DNA of 64,000 nt from Brumimicrobium salinarum (GCF_002844555.1 NZ_PJNI01000017.1:1-64000); one strand, 5' to 3'. Counted from the first letter of the stretch, positions 18,999 through 28,479 are shown. The notes: generated by a model from the letters alone, not told the origin. Translations and numbers: made by a program.

Positions 18999-20359
18999 TA
19001 AGTACTCAATTCTCAAATATCTATTTTTTAGGCATCGGTGGAATCGGAATGTCTGCATTAGCACGCTATTTTCACACTAAAGGATTTAAAGTAGCGGGTT
19101 ATGATAAAACCATTACACCATTGATAAAGGATTTGATGGCTGAAGGAATAGCAATTCATACAAGTGATATGGGAGAAAAAGTTGAGTCTATCGTCGGTAC
19201 ACCGAAAGATACTTTAGTTGTGGTTACTCCTGCTGTTCCAAAGTCTTTAAAAGAATTAAAAGTATTAGAAGCGAAAGGTTTTACGCTGCGAAAACGGGCT
19301 CAGGTTTTGGGTGAAATTTCTAAGGATTTTAAAACACTAGGTGTTGCAGGAACACATGGTAAGACGACTACTTCAACATTATTGGCGCATGTCTTATCTC
19401 ATTCAGCCGAAAAGTGCAATGCTTTTCTAGGTGGGGTTAGTTCAGATTTTAATTCAAACCTTGTGATCAATGAAAACAGTCCTTGGATGGTGGTAGAGGC
19501 TGATGAATTCGATCGCAGTTTTCATCAGTTAACACCTTTTTCATCTATTATCACATCTGTTGATGCAGATCACCTTGATATTTATGAAGATACATCAAAG
19601 TTTAAGGATGCGTTTCAAGATTATGCCAACTTAATTCATTCAGAAGGTAGTATCGTTTTACATCACAGTGTTCAACTTGATGCTAAAGCTAAAATAATAA
19701 CTTATGGTGTTGGAGATGAATTAGTGGTTGATTATCAGGGTGTCAAACTTCGGGTTGAAGATTCAAGATTTGTAATGGATATAAAAACACCCTATGGTGA
19801 CTTTAGTAATATCGTGCTGGGTTTGCCTGGGGTTCATAATGCAGAAAATGCACTTGCAGTTATTGCTTTATGTGATACAATAGGACTAAGTGTAGAAGAA
19901 GTAAAGATGTCAATCGGTAATTTTAAAGGTGTAAAACGTCGTTTTGAGTATATTCTTTCCCAAAAAAAAATAACTTATATCGACGATTATGCCCATCATC
20001 CAACTGCAATAAAAGGGTTAATAACTTCTGTTCGATTGCTACATCCTGAATCTCCTATATATTTAATCTTTCAACCACATTTATACTCGAGAACCCAAGA
20101 TTTTATGGATGAGTTTGCAGAGGCTTTGGGAACTGCTGATTATGTTTACCTGTTGCCTATATACCCTGCAAGAGAGCTACCTATTAAAGGTGTTACCAGT
20201 GAAGCATTAAGTACGTTAATACCGTCAAACGCTAAATTTGGAAATGCAAAAATGATGTTTGAATGGCTGGAAAAGGTTCAGAACGGGGTAGTTTTAACTG
20301 TTGGAGCAGGCGATATCAGTCAATATGTAAACCCCATTAAAAGTATGTTGTCCTCATGA
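18995..20359 (+). CDS. murC: UDP-N-acetylmuramate--L-alanine ligase MurC
   Basis: 454 residues. It adds L-Ala to UDP-MurNAc, the first stem-peptide step. The N-terminal IYFLGIGGIGMSALARYFH, the ATP loop VAGTHGKTTTSTLLAH, VEADEFDRSFH, SVDADHLDIYED, RRFEYIL plus YIDDYAHHPTAI, and the C-terminal FQPHLYSRTQDF are classical MurC signatures. The GTG at 18995 gives a 4-bp GTGA overlap with murG and a normal N-terminus. An in-frame TTG nine bases earlier is less likely. The stop overlaps the ftsQ start by 4 bp. Confidence 0.95.
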   Translation: MISTQFSNIYFLGIGGIGMSALARYFHTKGFKVAGYDKTITPLIKDLMAEGIAIHTSDMGEKVESIVGTPKDTLVVVTPAVPKSLKELKVLEAKGFTLRKRAQVLGEISKDFKTLGVAGTHGKTTTSTLLAHVLSHSAEKCNAFLGGVSSDFNSNLVINENSPWMVVEADEFDRSFHQLTPFSSIITSVDADHLDIYEDTSKFKDAFQDYANLIHSEGSIVLHHSVQLDAKAKIITYGVGDELVVDYQGVKLRVEDSRFVMDIKTPYGDFSNIVLGLPGVHNAENALAVIALCDTIGLSVEEVKMSIGNFKGVKRRFEYILSQKKITYIDDYAHHPTAIKGLITSVRLLHPESPIYLIFQPHLYSRTQDFMDEFAEALGTADYVYLLPIYPARELPIKGVTSEALSTLIPSNAKFGNAKMMFEWLEKVQNGVVLTVGAGDISQYVNPIKSMLSS

Positions 20360-21150
20360 AGTTACTTAAGATTATCATATTGTCAATTATTTTTGCAGGA
20401 ACTGTATTTTTGCTTGTCGCAGCAGATAGAAAGTTGAACCAGCAAGTGATGGAACAGCCCATTATTGATTTAAAAGTGCAAGATGGAATTTCCTTGTTGA
20501 CAGAGGCTGAGCTTCTTCGGGAGTTGTATACTTTAGGGCTTTTTCGAGATGGAATAAAAAAAATTGATTTACAAACTACTGCAATTGAAAAGTATATTGA
20601 AGGTATGAACGAAGTACTTTCTGCAGATGTTTATATGGAATTAGGAACGGGTTGGCATATTGATTTGACAACTCGGCGTCCAGTTGCGAGGGTAATGGCT
20701 AATGAAATTGATGATTTTTATATTGATAACAATTATGAATTAATGCGATTATCACCCTATTCAAAACCAAAAATACTTGCGTTTACAGGTTTGGAACAAC
20801 TCATGAGTGATGAGGTTGGTTACGATGAATTAATTAACAATGACAGTTTGAAAACTAAATTGAAGATGGATCAAATCTATCGTATTTCAGCGTATGTTTG
20901 TAATGATGCTTTTTATAATGCGCAAATTGTTCAGGTTCATTATACCCAGTCAGATCAATTCGTGTTGATTCCAAGGGTAGGAAATCACCGTATTATTTTT
21001 GGAGCTGCAGAATCTGAAGAGATGGTGAAAGATAAGTTTGAAAAATTAACCACTTTTTATGATGAAGTGATTCCTTATGAAGGTTGGAGTAGATATGAAT
21101 CCATCAATTTGAAATTTAAAGATCAAATTGTAGCAAAGAAAAATAAATAA
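20356..21150 (+). CDS. ftsQ: Cell division protein FtsQ
   Basis: 264 residues. One N-terminal membrane segment (about 4-23) is followed by a periplasmic region that fits POTRA plus beta domains: LLTEAELLRELYTLG, then YIEGMNEVLSADVYMELGTGWHIDLTTRRPVARV, the part where FtsQ-type proteins place the interaction with FtsL/FtsB. Overall sequence identity in this family is low. Position between murC and ftsA and the topology make the call firm. It overlaps murC by 4 bp; ftsA begins one base after its stop. Confidence 0.92.
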   Translation: MKLLKIIILSIIFAGTVFLLVAADRKLNQQVMEQPIIDLKVQDGISLLTEAELLRELYTLGLFRDGIKKIDLQTTAIEKYIEGMNEVLSADVYMELGTGWHIDLTTRRPVARVMANEIDDFYIDNNYELMRLSPYSKPKILAFTGLEQLMSDEVGYDELINNDSLKTKLKMDQIYRISAYVCNDAFYNAQIVQVHYTQSDQFVLIPRVGNHRIIFGAAESEEMVKDKFEKLTTFYDEVIPYEGWSRYESINLKFKDQIVAKKNK

Positions 21151-21151
21151 G

Positions 21152-22420
21152 ATGTCAGAAATTATTGTAGGACTTGATATTGGAACAACGAAGATAGCGT
21201 GTTTTGTTGGACGTAAAAACGAACATGGAAAGATCGAAATTTTGTCTATGGGCAAAACGGAATCGCACGGTGTTTTACGAGGAATGGTTTCAAATATTGA
21301 AAAGACAGTTCAATCCATCAAGGAAGCAGTAAGGCAAGCTCAAGAAAATGTTGATGGAGATTTAACAATCGGTGTGGTTAATGTTGGAATTGCAGGTCAG
21401 CACATTAAAAGTTTGCAGCACCGCGGAATTTACACCAGAAATTCAAATCAAGAAGAAATTTCGCAAGCAGATATCGACGCGTTGATTGATGATATGTATA
21501 AGCTGGTTATGGAGCCTGGTGAAGAAATCATTCATGTTCTACCTCAAGAATACATTGTTGATGGAGAAAAAGGAATTGTTGATCCTATCGGAATGTCTGG
21601 TGTGCGATTAGAAGCTAATTTTCATATCATTACTGGGCGAATTGCAGCAGCAAAGAATATACAAAAATGTATAATTAAAGCAGATCTTGAAGTTGAAGAG
21701 ACAATCTTAGAACCATTAGCAAGTGCAACTGCGGTACTTTCAGATGAAGAAAAAGAGGCGGGTGTAGTTTTAGTAGATATTGGAGGTGGAACTACTGATA
21801 TTGCTATTTTTCATGAAGGAATTATCCGACATACTGCCGTTATACCTTTTGGTGGGAACGTGATTACAGACGATATAAAAGAGGGTTGTACAATTTTACA
21901 GCGTCAAGCCGAAGCCCTTAAAGTAAAGTTTGGTAGCGCGCTATCTAGTGAAAGTCAAGAGAATGAAGTGGTTTGTATACCTGGTTTAAGAGGTAGAGAA
22001 CCGAAAGAGATTTCCATCAAAGCGCTGTCGGGTATTATTCAGGCTCGAATGGAAGAAATTATTGAACACGTATATTATGAGATTAAAAACTCTGGTTATG
22101 AGAAGAGATTAATTGGAGGAATTGTTGTTACGGGCGGAGGAGCAGAGTTGAATAATATAAATCAACTATTCGAATTTGTTACAGGCATGAACTCTCGTAT
22201 TGGATATCCTAATGAGCATTTAGGAACACCCGAGACAGAAGAAGCTCTAACAAGTCCAATGTACGCTACTGGTGTAGGTTTGGTATTGAAAGGTTTTGAA
22301 TCAAATGCGAGAAAGAACCGATCAGCAGCAGCAATAAAATCTCATTCAGAAAGAACAAAAGGCTCTTTCTTTGATAAGTTGCTTGAAAAAGGAAAAAGCT
22401 GGTTCGAAGAAGAAGTATAA
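21152..22420 (+). CDS. ftsA: Cell division protein FtsA
   Basis: 422 residues, an actin-like ATPase that tethers FtsZ to the membrane. Phosphate 1 motif GLDIGTTKIACFVGR opens the protein. The 1C-domain region follows, then phosphate 2 VLVDIGGGTTDIAIF and the adenosine motif GIVVTGGGAELN. The last residues FFDKLLEKGKSWFEEEV look like the amphipathic membrane-targeting helix. It sits between ftsQ (1-bp gap) and ftsZ (29-bp gap). Confidence 0.96.
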   Translation: MSEIIVGLDIGTTKIACFVGRKNEHGKIEILSMGKTESHGVLRGMVSNIEKTVQSIKEAVRQAQENVDGDLTIGVVNVGIAGQHIKSLQHRGIYTRNSNQEEISQADIDALIDDMYKLVMEPGEEIIHVLPQEYIVDGEKGIVDPIGMSGVRLEANFHIITGRIAAAKNIQKCIIKADLEVEETILEPLASATAVLSDEEKEAGVVLVDIGGGTTDIAIFHEGIIRHTAVIPFGGNVITDDIKEGCTILQRQAEALKVKFGSALSSESQENEVVCIPGLRGREPKEISIKALSGIIQARMEEIIEHVYYEIKNSGYEKRLIGGIVVTGGGAELNNINQLFEFVTGMNSRIGYPNEHLGTPETEEALTSPMYATGVGLVLKGFESNARKNRSAAAIKSHSERTKGSFFDKLLEKGKSWFEEEV

Positions 22421-22449
22421 TTAATTAGCAACCAATAAATAACAAGAAT

Positions 22450-24027
22450 ATGGAATTTGATATCCCAAATGGTCATTCGTCAATCATCAAAGTTATTGGT
22501 GTTGGTGGTGGAGGAAGTAATGCTGTAAATCACATGTATAATCAAGGAATTGATGGTGTAGACTTCATTGTCTGCAACACCGATAAACAAGCGCTTGATA
22601 TTTCTCCAATCCCTACAAAAATACAATTAGGTCCTTCATTGACAGAAGGGCGTGGAGCTGGTTCTATTCCAGAAATAGGAATGAATGCAGCTATAGAAAA
22701 TATTGAAGATATTCAAGAACTGTTATCAAAAAATACCAAAATGGCTTTTGTAACAGCAGGAATGGGTGGTGGTACTGGTACAGGTGCAGCACCCGTAATT
22801 GCCAAAGTTGCAAGAGAATTAGGGATTTTAACGGTAGGAATTGTAACCGTTCCTTTTAATTTTGAAGGAAGAAAAAGACGTCAACAAGCTGAAGAAGGAC
22901 TTGAAACGATGAGAGAGTCCGTAGATACTTTACTGGTTATAAATAACGAACGTTTACGAGAAATTTCAGGAAATCTAACCTTAGGGAATGCTTTTGCTCA
23001 GGCAGATGATGTTTTGTCAACAGCTGCAAAAGGTATTGCTGATGTTATCTCTGTAACAGGAGCTATAAATGTTGACTTTAACGACGTTAATACGGTTATG
23101 AAAAATAGTGGAGTTGCGGTAATGGGATCTGCAGTTTCTGAAGGTGAAAACCGTGCTATTGAATCTGTTCAAGCTGCATTAAGCTCTCCTTTGTTGAACG
23201 ATAATGATATTGAAGGAGCAGAATACGTATTGCTGAATATAACTTATGGTTCTAATGAGGTGTTAATGGATGAAATCTCTGACATTACAGATTATATTCA
23301 AGATGCTGCTGGCTCAACAGCAGATGTGATTTGGGGACATGGCTATGACGAATCTTTAGGAGAAGGATTGAGTGTTACCATTATTGCAACAGGATTCAAT
23401 CAGTCACCTGTTACAGGATTTGAAAAAGCACCAGAGAAAAAGGTGAAGGTTTTGGAAGATGAAAATAAAGAAGAAATCAAAACTCCTTTGACTAACGCTA
23501 CAGCAAAAAATGAATATAAAGCTCCTGAAGATGAACCATACATAAAATCTGAAGAGAAAGAAGCGCCAACGCAAAGCGAAACGGAGGAATCGTCGACCAT
23601 GAATTGGAATGTAAAGCCAATCAATCCTAGTGAGTCGACATCTAGTGAAGAACGTTCAACAAACGAGGAAGATAAACAGAAAACTAAGGAAACTGTTAAA
23701 CGTTACTTTCTAGATGATGAAATGGAGGTCGAAGACGCTTTTGAAGGAAATACCCAAAGTCAAGAGGTTACGCAGGAGGAACAACAGCGAAGAACACAAG
23801 AAAGGATGGATAGAATTCGTAAATATACTTCTCACTTAAATAGTGCTGAAGGATTGAATGAATTAGAAAGAGAACCAGCTTTCAAAAGAAGAAAAATAGA
23901 TTTGGAGGACACACCGCATTCTTCAGAAGAAAGTACTTCTAGATTTGAAGCTACTGATCCAAATAAAGATGATAATAACACAACGCTTCGAGGAACGAAT
24001 TCTTTTCTTCACGATAACGTAGATTAA
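22450..24027 (+). CDS. ftsZ: Cell division GTPase FtsZ
   Basis: 525 residues, longer than the roughly 380-400 of E. coli or Bacillus. The tubulin-like core has [17 protein letters not shown], the tubulin signature [18 protein letters not shown], and the T7 loop [11 protein letters not shown]. After about residue 315 comes a long acidic, low-complexity tail of about 200 residues, as is common in Bacteroidota. It contains [15 protein letters not shown] near its end, which is probably the conserved peptide that binds FtsA. FtsZ builds the division ring. A 29-bp gap separates it from ftsA and 11 bp from the next gene. Confidence 0.97.
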   Translation: MEFDIPNGHSSIIKVIGVGGGGSNAVNHMYNQGIDGVDFIVCNTDKQALDISPIPTKIQLGPSLTEGRGAGSIPEIGMNAAIENIEDIQELLSKNTKMAFVTAGMGGGTGTGAAPVIAKVARELGILTVGIVTVPFNFEGRKRRQQAEEGLETMRESVDTLLVINNERLREISGNLTLGNAFAQADDVLSTAAKGIADVISVTGAINVDFNDVNTVMKNSGVAVMGSAVSEGENRAIESVQAALSSPLLNDNDIEGAEYVLLNITYGSNEVLMDEISDITDYIQDAAGSTADVIWGHGYDESLGEGLSVTIIATGFNQSPVTGFEKAPEKKVKVLEDENKEEIKTPLTNATAKNEYKAPEDEPYIKSEEKEAPTQSETEESSTMNWNVKPINPSESTSSEERSTNEEDKQKTKETVKRYFLDDEMEVEDAFEGNTQSQEVTQEEQQRRTQERMDRIRKYTSHLNSAEGLNELEREPAFKRRKIDLEDTPHSSEESTSRFEATDPNKDDNNTTLRGTNSFLHDNVD

Positions 24028-24038
24028 TTTTTTAAATA

Positions 24039-24485
24039 ATGAGTTTAACAACGCAAATCAATCAAGATATAAAGGACGCAATGCGTGCCAAAGACAAAGA
24101 GAAACTAGGTGCATTACGGGATATAAAAGCAAAACTGCTTAATGAAGCCACTTCTGGAAAGGGGGAGGTCGATGAAGCAAAAGAAAACAAGGTGATCATT
24201 AAATTGCACAAGCAAAGAATGGATGCACATCGTGTTTATGTAGAACAAGGAAGAGAAGACCTAGCGGAAACAGAATTGTTTGAAGCCAAAATTATAGAAG
24301 CTTACATGCCTAAAATGATGAGCGAAGATGAGGTGAGGGGAAAAGTCAAGGAAACAATTGAAAAAGTGGGTGCGTCTGGTCCTCAAGATATGGGTAAAGT
24401 TATGGGTGTAATTACCAAAGATTTATCAGGTAAAGCCGACGGAAAAATGATTTCTACAATTGTTAAAGAAGAATTAGCCAAATAA
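24039..24485 (+). CDS. GatB/YqeY domain protein
   Basis: 148 residues, the normal size of YqeY proteins. It is helical and charged: IKDAMRAKDKEKLGALRDIKAKLLNEA, then KQRMDAHRVYVEQGREDLAETELFEAKIIEAYMPKMMSEDEV and the C-terminal GKVMGVITKDLSGKADGKMISTIVKEEL. The C-terminal part resembles the tRNA-binding tail domain of GatB amidotransferase subunits. The role of stand-alone YqeY is not well settled. It is the last gene of the dcw operon, ending about 40 bp before a strong terminator. Confidence 0.9.
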   Translation: MSLTTQINQDIKDAMRAKDKEKLGALRDIKAKLLNEATSGKGEVDEAKENKVIIKLHKQRMDAHRVYVEQGREDLAETELFEAKIIEAYMPKMMSEDEVRGKVKETIEKVGASGPQDMGKVMGVITKDLSGKADGKMISTIVKEELAK

Positions 24486-24526
24486 TTGTTTGTTTTAATC
24501 GTTGAATTAAATATATAATTATTTAA

Positions 24527-24565
24527 AAAGACCTCTGCTTATACCTCGGCAGAGGTCTTTTTTTT
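24527..24565 (+). terminator. Rho-independent terminator of the dcw operon
   Basis: A perfect 12-bp stem AAAGACCTCTGC / GCAGAGGTCTTT with a 10-base loop is followed by a run of T. It ends about 15 kb of same-strand, nearly gapless genes. The next ATG on this strand lies only 13 bases after the T run. Confidence 0.92.
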
Positions 24566-24578
24566 AAAATTTTCGCAA

Positions 24579-25502
24579 ATGAAAAATGACTTTTTTACAA
24601 GTTTTGTAATGTTCCTTCTTTCTTTATGTTTAGGTGTTTCTTTAAATGTAAATGGACAATTGCTAAATAATAAAACAGGAGAAGCTTTTACGGATCGACC
24701 ATATTTTAATGAGGAAATTATACGTAAGAATAAGATAAAAACCATTTCAGGTGGTTTTATTCATTATAAACTAGGGGATATTCTTCGGGAGACTGATTAT
24801 TTTAGAGAATATACTTTTAATGAAAAGGGGCAGCTCGTTCGTCAATTGGAGAGCAGACAAGTCGCCAATGGTCAAGATACATTGGTTAGTTTATATGAAT
24901 ATGATAATGGAAACCTTGTTGCACTTAGACAAAAAGATCAATATGGTTTTTATGCCTATATATACGCTTATGATGAAAAAAACAGGGTAATAAATGAAGA
25001 ATACCGTAGGAACCTAAATAGAAATGAAATAAGTGCAACTAATTTTAAATTGGGTAGAGAGTTTTCCGTTTCAGCTGAAAAGTCCTCATACGAAGACTAT
25101 GATGGTCAGCAAAAAAGAACGATTTATAATAGCTATGGAATTCCTTATAAACATGTTTTCACCTATTATGATGACTTAGGTCTTGTTACTTCTAAAGTCG
25201 AAAGGTTAATTAGAACTTCAGATACCAAAACAACTTTCTATTCTTATAATGAAAAAAATCTGATTGATTCAATAAAAGTTAGGTCTAATTCACCCAACTT
25301 TCAAAATAAAACCTATGTTTTTGAATACGATGATTATGAGAATTTAGTAAAGAAAGAGGTGTTTAAAAATGATGATTTCATAACGCAATACCAGGTAATT
25401 TATCACGATGAAACAATGTTGATAAATGATGTTCTTATTCAAAATATAGCCACAAACTTCATTATGGTTTTAGAGCTGAGAAATTACACCTTTTTCGATT
25501 AA
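24579..25502 (+). CDS. Secreted protein of unknown function
   Basis: 307 residues. Residues 1-27 form a signal peptide ending NVNGQ. The mature part is rich in Tyr, Asn and charged residues with repeated phrases of the kind EYTFNEKGQLVRQLE, LYEYDNGNLVALR, IYAYDEKNRVINEEYR and YVFEYDDYENLVKKEV. These look like degenerate YD/RHS-type beta-hairpin repeats. No catalytic motif was recognised and no T9SS sorting domain is present, so it is probably periplasmic or exported by Sec only. The start is 13 bp after the dcw terminator, so any promoter of its own must lie within or before that hairpin. Confidence 0.75.
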   Translation: MKNDFFTSFVMFLLSLCLGVSLNVNGQLLNNKTGEAFTDRPYFNEEIIRKNKIKTISGGFIHYKLGDILRETDYFREYTFNEKGQLVRQLESRQVANGQDTLVSLYEYDNGNLVALRQKDQYGFYAYIYAYDEKNRVINEEYRRNLNRNEISATNFKLGREFSVSAEKSSYEDYDGQQKRTIYNSYGIPYKHVFTYYDDLGLVTSKVERLIRTSDTKTTFYSYNEKNLIDSIKVRSNSPNFQNKTYVFEYDDYENLVKKEVFKNDDFITQYQVIYHDETMLINDVLIQNIATNFIMVLELRNYTFFD

Positions 25503-25626
25503 TTTTGAACTGATATTGTGCTACCACTTCCTTTTTAGTATCTTTTGCAAGAATATTTATGGCATGCATTGTAGTGTAACTGATTTGATGTTTGCCTCAC
25601 AGTTTCTGAGTTAATTTTGATCGTGT

Positions 25627-26367
25627 ATGGATCGTAGAAAAGAAAAGTTAAGGAAAGATGTTCTTGCTTTGTTAAATTCAAAGCAATGGAAAGCACTTAA
25701 GTTAAGAGTCAAAAATGTAGAAGCTTTTGATTTGGCTGAACTGTTTGAAGATCTTTTAACAAGAGATAAAATTGTTGTTTTCCGTTTACTCAATAATGAG
25801 AAGACCAAATCTGTATTCAAACTCCTCTCTCTTGAGCACCAACATGAAATTATAGAAGGTTTAGCTGAAAATGCACATAAAATTGCACAGTTGCTTAATG
25901 ACATTCAGCCTGATGATAGAACTGCGTTCTTATCTGAATTGCCGAGTGAAATTGCGCAACAATTGATTCAACATCTTTCTTTGGGACAACGGAAAATTAC
26001 TAATCAACTTTTAGGTTACCCCAAAGACAGTATTGGTCGATTAATGACAACAGCGTATGTCGCAGTTCGTCCAAATTTTACGGTTGATGATACATTTAAG
26101 CATATACGAAGATACGGTCAAAATTCAGAAACTATAAACGTCATTTATGTTGTTGATGAACAGTGGAGACTTATTGACGATTTAAAAATAAAGTCATTAC
26201 TTCTAGCAGATCCGCAAAAACAAATTGCAGAGCTAATCGATGATAACTTTATCGCCCTAAATGCCAAGGAAGACCAAGAAGTTGCCATAAAGGTGTTCAA
26301 AGATTACGACCGAGTTGCATTGCCTGTTATTGGTGATGATGGTGTTTTAATCGGTATAGTTACTTGA
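25627..26367 (+). pseudogene. Truncated magnesium transporter MgtE (cytosolic part only)
   Basis: 246 residues matching the N-terminal half of MgtE: the helical N domain (LAELFEDLLTRDKIVVFRLLN, FLSELPSEIAQQLIQHL), then LLGYPKDSIGRLMTTAYVAVRP leading into the CBS pair. The frame stops at GVLIGIVT, exactly where MgtE normally continues VDDV and then into the five-helix magnesium channel. The following sequence encodes no membrane segments in any frame I could see. A full MgtE has about 450 residues, so this cannot transport. It is most likely a gene remnant; a free regulatory domain is less likely. The break lies about 110 bp before a cluster of REP-like repeats. Confidence 0.7.
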
Positions 26368-26476
26368 TTTATTTTTCAATTGCCAGTTGGTGGTTCGGGT
26401 TTTAGGATTTGTCTAAAAGGTTGAGTAGAGATTAATAATACTTTCAAAGGATTTTGACCATCAAGCTATATACTTA

Positions 26477-26633
26477 CAATAATCCCGAAGGGATGAAATG
26501 AATATAAATCCAATATCCAATAATCCCGAAGGGATGAAATGATTATAACGCTAGACAAACCCGGCTTTGCCGCGGTGACACTTCAGCAAACGCTTTGCAT
26601 CCCAATAATCCCGAAGGGATGAAATGATTATAA
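26477..26633. repeat. Three copies of a REP-like palindromic repeat
   Basis: A 31-bp unit containing AATCCCGAAGGGATGAAATG occurs at 26477-26507, 26518-26548 and 26603-26633, all in the same orientation. Copies are identical except for one base near the end. Each contains the palindrome ATCCC-GAA-GGGAT, able to form a small hairpin. Gaps between units are 10 and 54 bp, so this is not a CRISPR array. It lies between the truncated mgtE and tRNA-Asn. Confidence 0.8.
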
Positions 26634-26666
26634 ACAAAAAGAGCCTGCCGTAAAAACGACAAGCTC
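26634..26666 (-). terminator. Rho-independent terminator of tRNA-Asn
   Basis: Read on the minus strand, GAGCTTGTCG and CGGCAGGCTC pair over 10 bp with two G-U pairs around a six-base loop, followed by TTTTTG. It lies 7 bp downstream of the tRNA 3' end. Confidence 0.75.
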
Positions 26667-26673
26667 ACTTTTG

Positions 26674-26747
26674 CTCCTCCTCTAGGACTCGAACCTAGGA
26701 CCCTCTGATTAACAGTCAGATGCTCTAACCAACTGAGCTAAGGAGGA
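26674..26747 (-). tRNA. tRNA-Asn (anticodon GUU)
   Basis: On the minus strand a 74-base cloverleaf can be drawn. The acceptor arm TCCTCCT pairs with AGGAGGA and is followed by discriminator G. The D-arm contains AGCTCAGTTGGTTAGAGC, the anticodon loop CTGTTAA has GTT at 26711-26713, and the T-arm holds GGTTCGAGTCC. CCA is not encoded. The anticodon reads AAC/AAU, so it is asparagine. Confidence 0.95.
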
Positions 26748-26908
26748 ATAATATATTTAAAATTTTTATTTCAATTTCTTGCTTTGTAAAAAGCATTTGC
26801 TCGACTGCGAGTGCAAATATAGAGATATTTTTTGTTTACAAGCAAGCTTTAAAGAAAAAAAACTAAAAAAATATTCAGTATTTTTGCAATGTCCACAGAA
26901 TCAATTAA

Positions 26909-27751
26909 CTATTTTTTATGTGCCCTAACAGACATTACGGGTAATGGACTTGATTTCATAATATCACTCGTAATAGAACCATTAAACAAGCGTGCCAACC
27001 CTCGTCTTCCATGTGTAACTGTCATTACCATATCTGCATTTACACGTTGTGCGAATTCATTAATTCCACTTTGTACAGTCTCGGAAGCAAAAACATGACA
27101 ATCATAATTCACTAGTCCGTTTTCTTTCGCAAAAACCTCCATGGAATCGAGCATTGGAGCCGAGTAGAAGAAATCATCGCCAGTAATTACCCGTACGAGT
27201 TCTACTTTTACTTTTAATATGGTAGCCATTTCAGCAATTTTTTGGAAAGATTGTGCTACTCCTTCTCCAAAATCACTGGCAAAAACTACTTTGTCAAATG
27301 TTGTGTTTGTTACTTCTTCTCTAGTAGTTATAATTGGTGTTTCTGAAAGTCGAACGATTTTATCAGTATTGCTTCCAATAAAGAAATCATTCACATATCC
27401 CGAGGAACCATGTGTTCCCATTACGATTAAATCTATATCGTGTTTGTCTGCTTGGCTCACTACAGATTCATAAACACCATCATATTGTATGGCTGTAGCT
27501 ACGTTTATTCCTTTTAAAAAGTCTTCATTCAATAGCTTTTCAAAGTCCATCTTTACTTTTTTTAAGATAAACAAACCTTCAGCTACATCCTGTCTTGATT
27601 GTCCTGGAATAACACCTGTCTCATATACGGGCATAGAAACAACGTGTAAAAAATAGATTCGAGTATCCGTTTTCTTGGCTATAGATGCTGCTAATTTGGC
27701 GGCGTTTAATGCGTATTCAGAGAAATCTGTTGGAACTAGTATTTTTTTCAT
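26909..27751 (-). CDS. Tandem universal stress protein (UspA family)
   Basis: 280 residues with two Usp domains in one chain. The first starts KKILVPTDFSEYALNAAKLAASIA and carries the ATP-binding pattern MGTHGSSGYVNDFFIGSNTDKIVR. The second starts FDKVVFASDFGEGVAQSFQKIAEMA and carries VTHGRRGLARLFNGSITSDIM. The G-2x-G-9x-G(S/T) motif is complete in the first and close in the second, so ATP binding is likely. It is cytoplasmic, with no signal peptide. These proteins help survival under starvation or stress; the partner is unknown. It is transcribed alone, away from the tRNA. Confidence 0.9.
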   Translation of the reverse strand: MKKILVPTDFSEYALNAAKLAASIAKKTDTRIYFLHVVSMPVYETGVIPGQSRQDVAEGLFILKKVKMDFEKLLNEDFLKGINVATAIQYDGVYESVVSQADKHDIDLIVMGTHGSSGYVNDFFIGSNTDKIVRLSETPIITTREEVTNTTFDKVVFASDFGEGVAQSFQKIAEMATILKVKVELVRVITGDDFFYSAPMLDSMEVFAKENGLVNYDCHVFASETVQSGINEFAQRVNADMVMTVTHGRRGLARLFNGSITSDIMKSSPLPVMSVRAHKK

Positions 27752-27861
27752 AGTAATTTATTTTGTTCCAAGATAAGGATTTTTTAGTTATTGTAGTTGA
27801 AGATGGATTAAGTTTTTACAGTTGTAATAATAAAAAAAACTAGGATGTTTTATGAATCGGA

Positions 27862-28203
27862 TTAATACGCAAGCCAATGAGGGATGAAAATAATCAAGCC
27901 AACAACTACTGCGAAAATAGATAGCAAGAGAACTGCACCTGCGGAAATATCTTTAATTACTTTTATTTCTGGATGGTTTGCCCGGCTTATAAGATCACAG
28001 GTTTTTTCAATGGCTGAATTTATGATTTCTAAAGAGAGTATAGCGCCACTAGTCAAAATAATAATTAACCACTCCAAAGTTTCAATTTTAAAATAAAAAC
28101 CCATGCATAAAACGACAAGGAAAATAGAAAACTGTATTTTAAAATTTCGCTCGGACTTTATTATGTTAAAAAGACCTCTCAGCGCATGATTAAAACCTAA
28201 CAT
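27862..28203 (-). CDS. Diacylglycerol kinase family membrane protein (DgkA type)
   Basis: 113 residues with an N-terminal surface helix (NHALRGLFNIIKSERNFKIQ) and three membrane segments. The signature EIINSAIEKTCDLIS, with the catalytic Glu and the ExxxD-type metal site, identifies the DgkA/undecaprenol kinase family. It would phosphorylate diacylglycerol or undecaprenol in the inner membrane. Which lipid is used cannot be read from the sequence; in this phylum undecaprenol, for wall carrier recycling, is plausible. It lies 3 bp after the NifU-like gene and is the last gene of the mrp operon. Confidence 0.9.
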   Translation of the reverse strand: MLGFNHALRGLFNIIKSERNFKIQFSIFLVVLCMGFYFKIETLEWLIIILTSGAILSLEIINSAIEKTCDLISRANHPEIKVIKDISAGAVLLLSIFAVVVGLIIFIPHWLAY

Positions 28204-28206
28204 TTT

Positions 28207-28470
28207 TTAGGATAAAGTTTGACTCTCTTCCACAGCTTCTACCTTTTGAACTTCAGGTGCTACCTTTTTAATTGCTTCTTCAAGACCTGCCTTTAAAGTC
28301 ATTGCACTCATCGAACAATCTTTACAAGCACCAAGTAATTTTACCCGAACAATCATGTCATCTGTAATTTCTACTAACTCCATATCGCCACCATCTTGTT
28401 CTAAAAAAGGTCGCAATTGTGTCAGTGCTTCATTTACAGTATTTACTAATACTTCATTTCCCTTTTCCAT
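28207..28470 (-). CDS. NifU-like iron-sulfur scaffold protein (C-terminal domain type)
   Basis: 87 residues: one NifU C-terminal domain, with LRPFLEQDGGDMELVEI and the cluster-binding Cys pair in LLGACKDCSMSAMTLKAGLEEAIKK. Such Nfu proteins assemble or carry Fe-S clusters to apo-proteins in the cytoplasm. It lies 9 bp downstream of the Mrp/ApbC ATPase gene, another Fe-S carrier, so the two probably act in the same maturation pathway. Confidence 0.93.
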   Translation of the reverse strand: MEKGNEVLVNTVNEALTQLRPFLEQDGGDMELVEITDDMIVRVKLLGACKDCSMSAMTLKAGLEEAIKKVAPEVQKVEAVEESQTLS

Positions 28471-28479
28471 CTCTTTAAT

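Noticed and set aside
26477-26633. CRISPR array
   Set aside because: Only three repeats with gaps of 10 and 54 bp; the units are palindromic REP-like hairpins and no cas genes are near.
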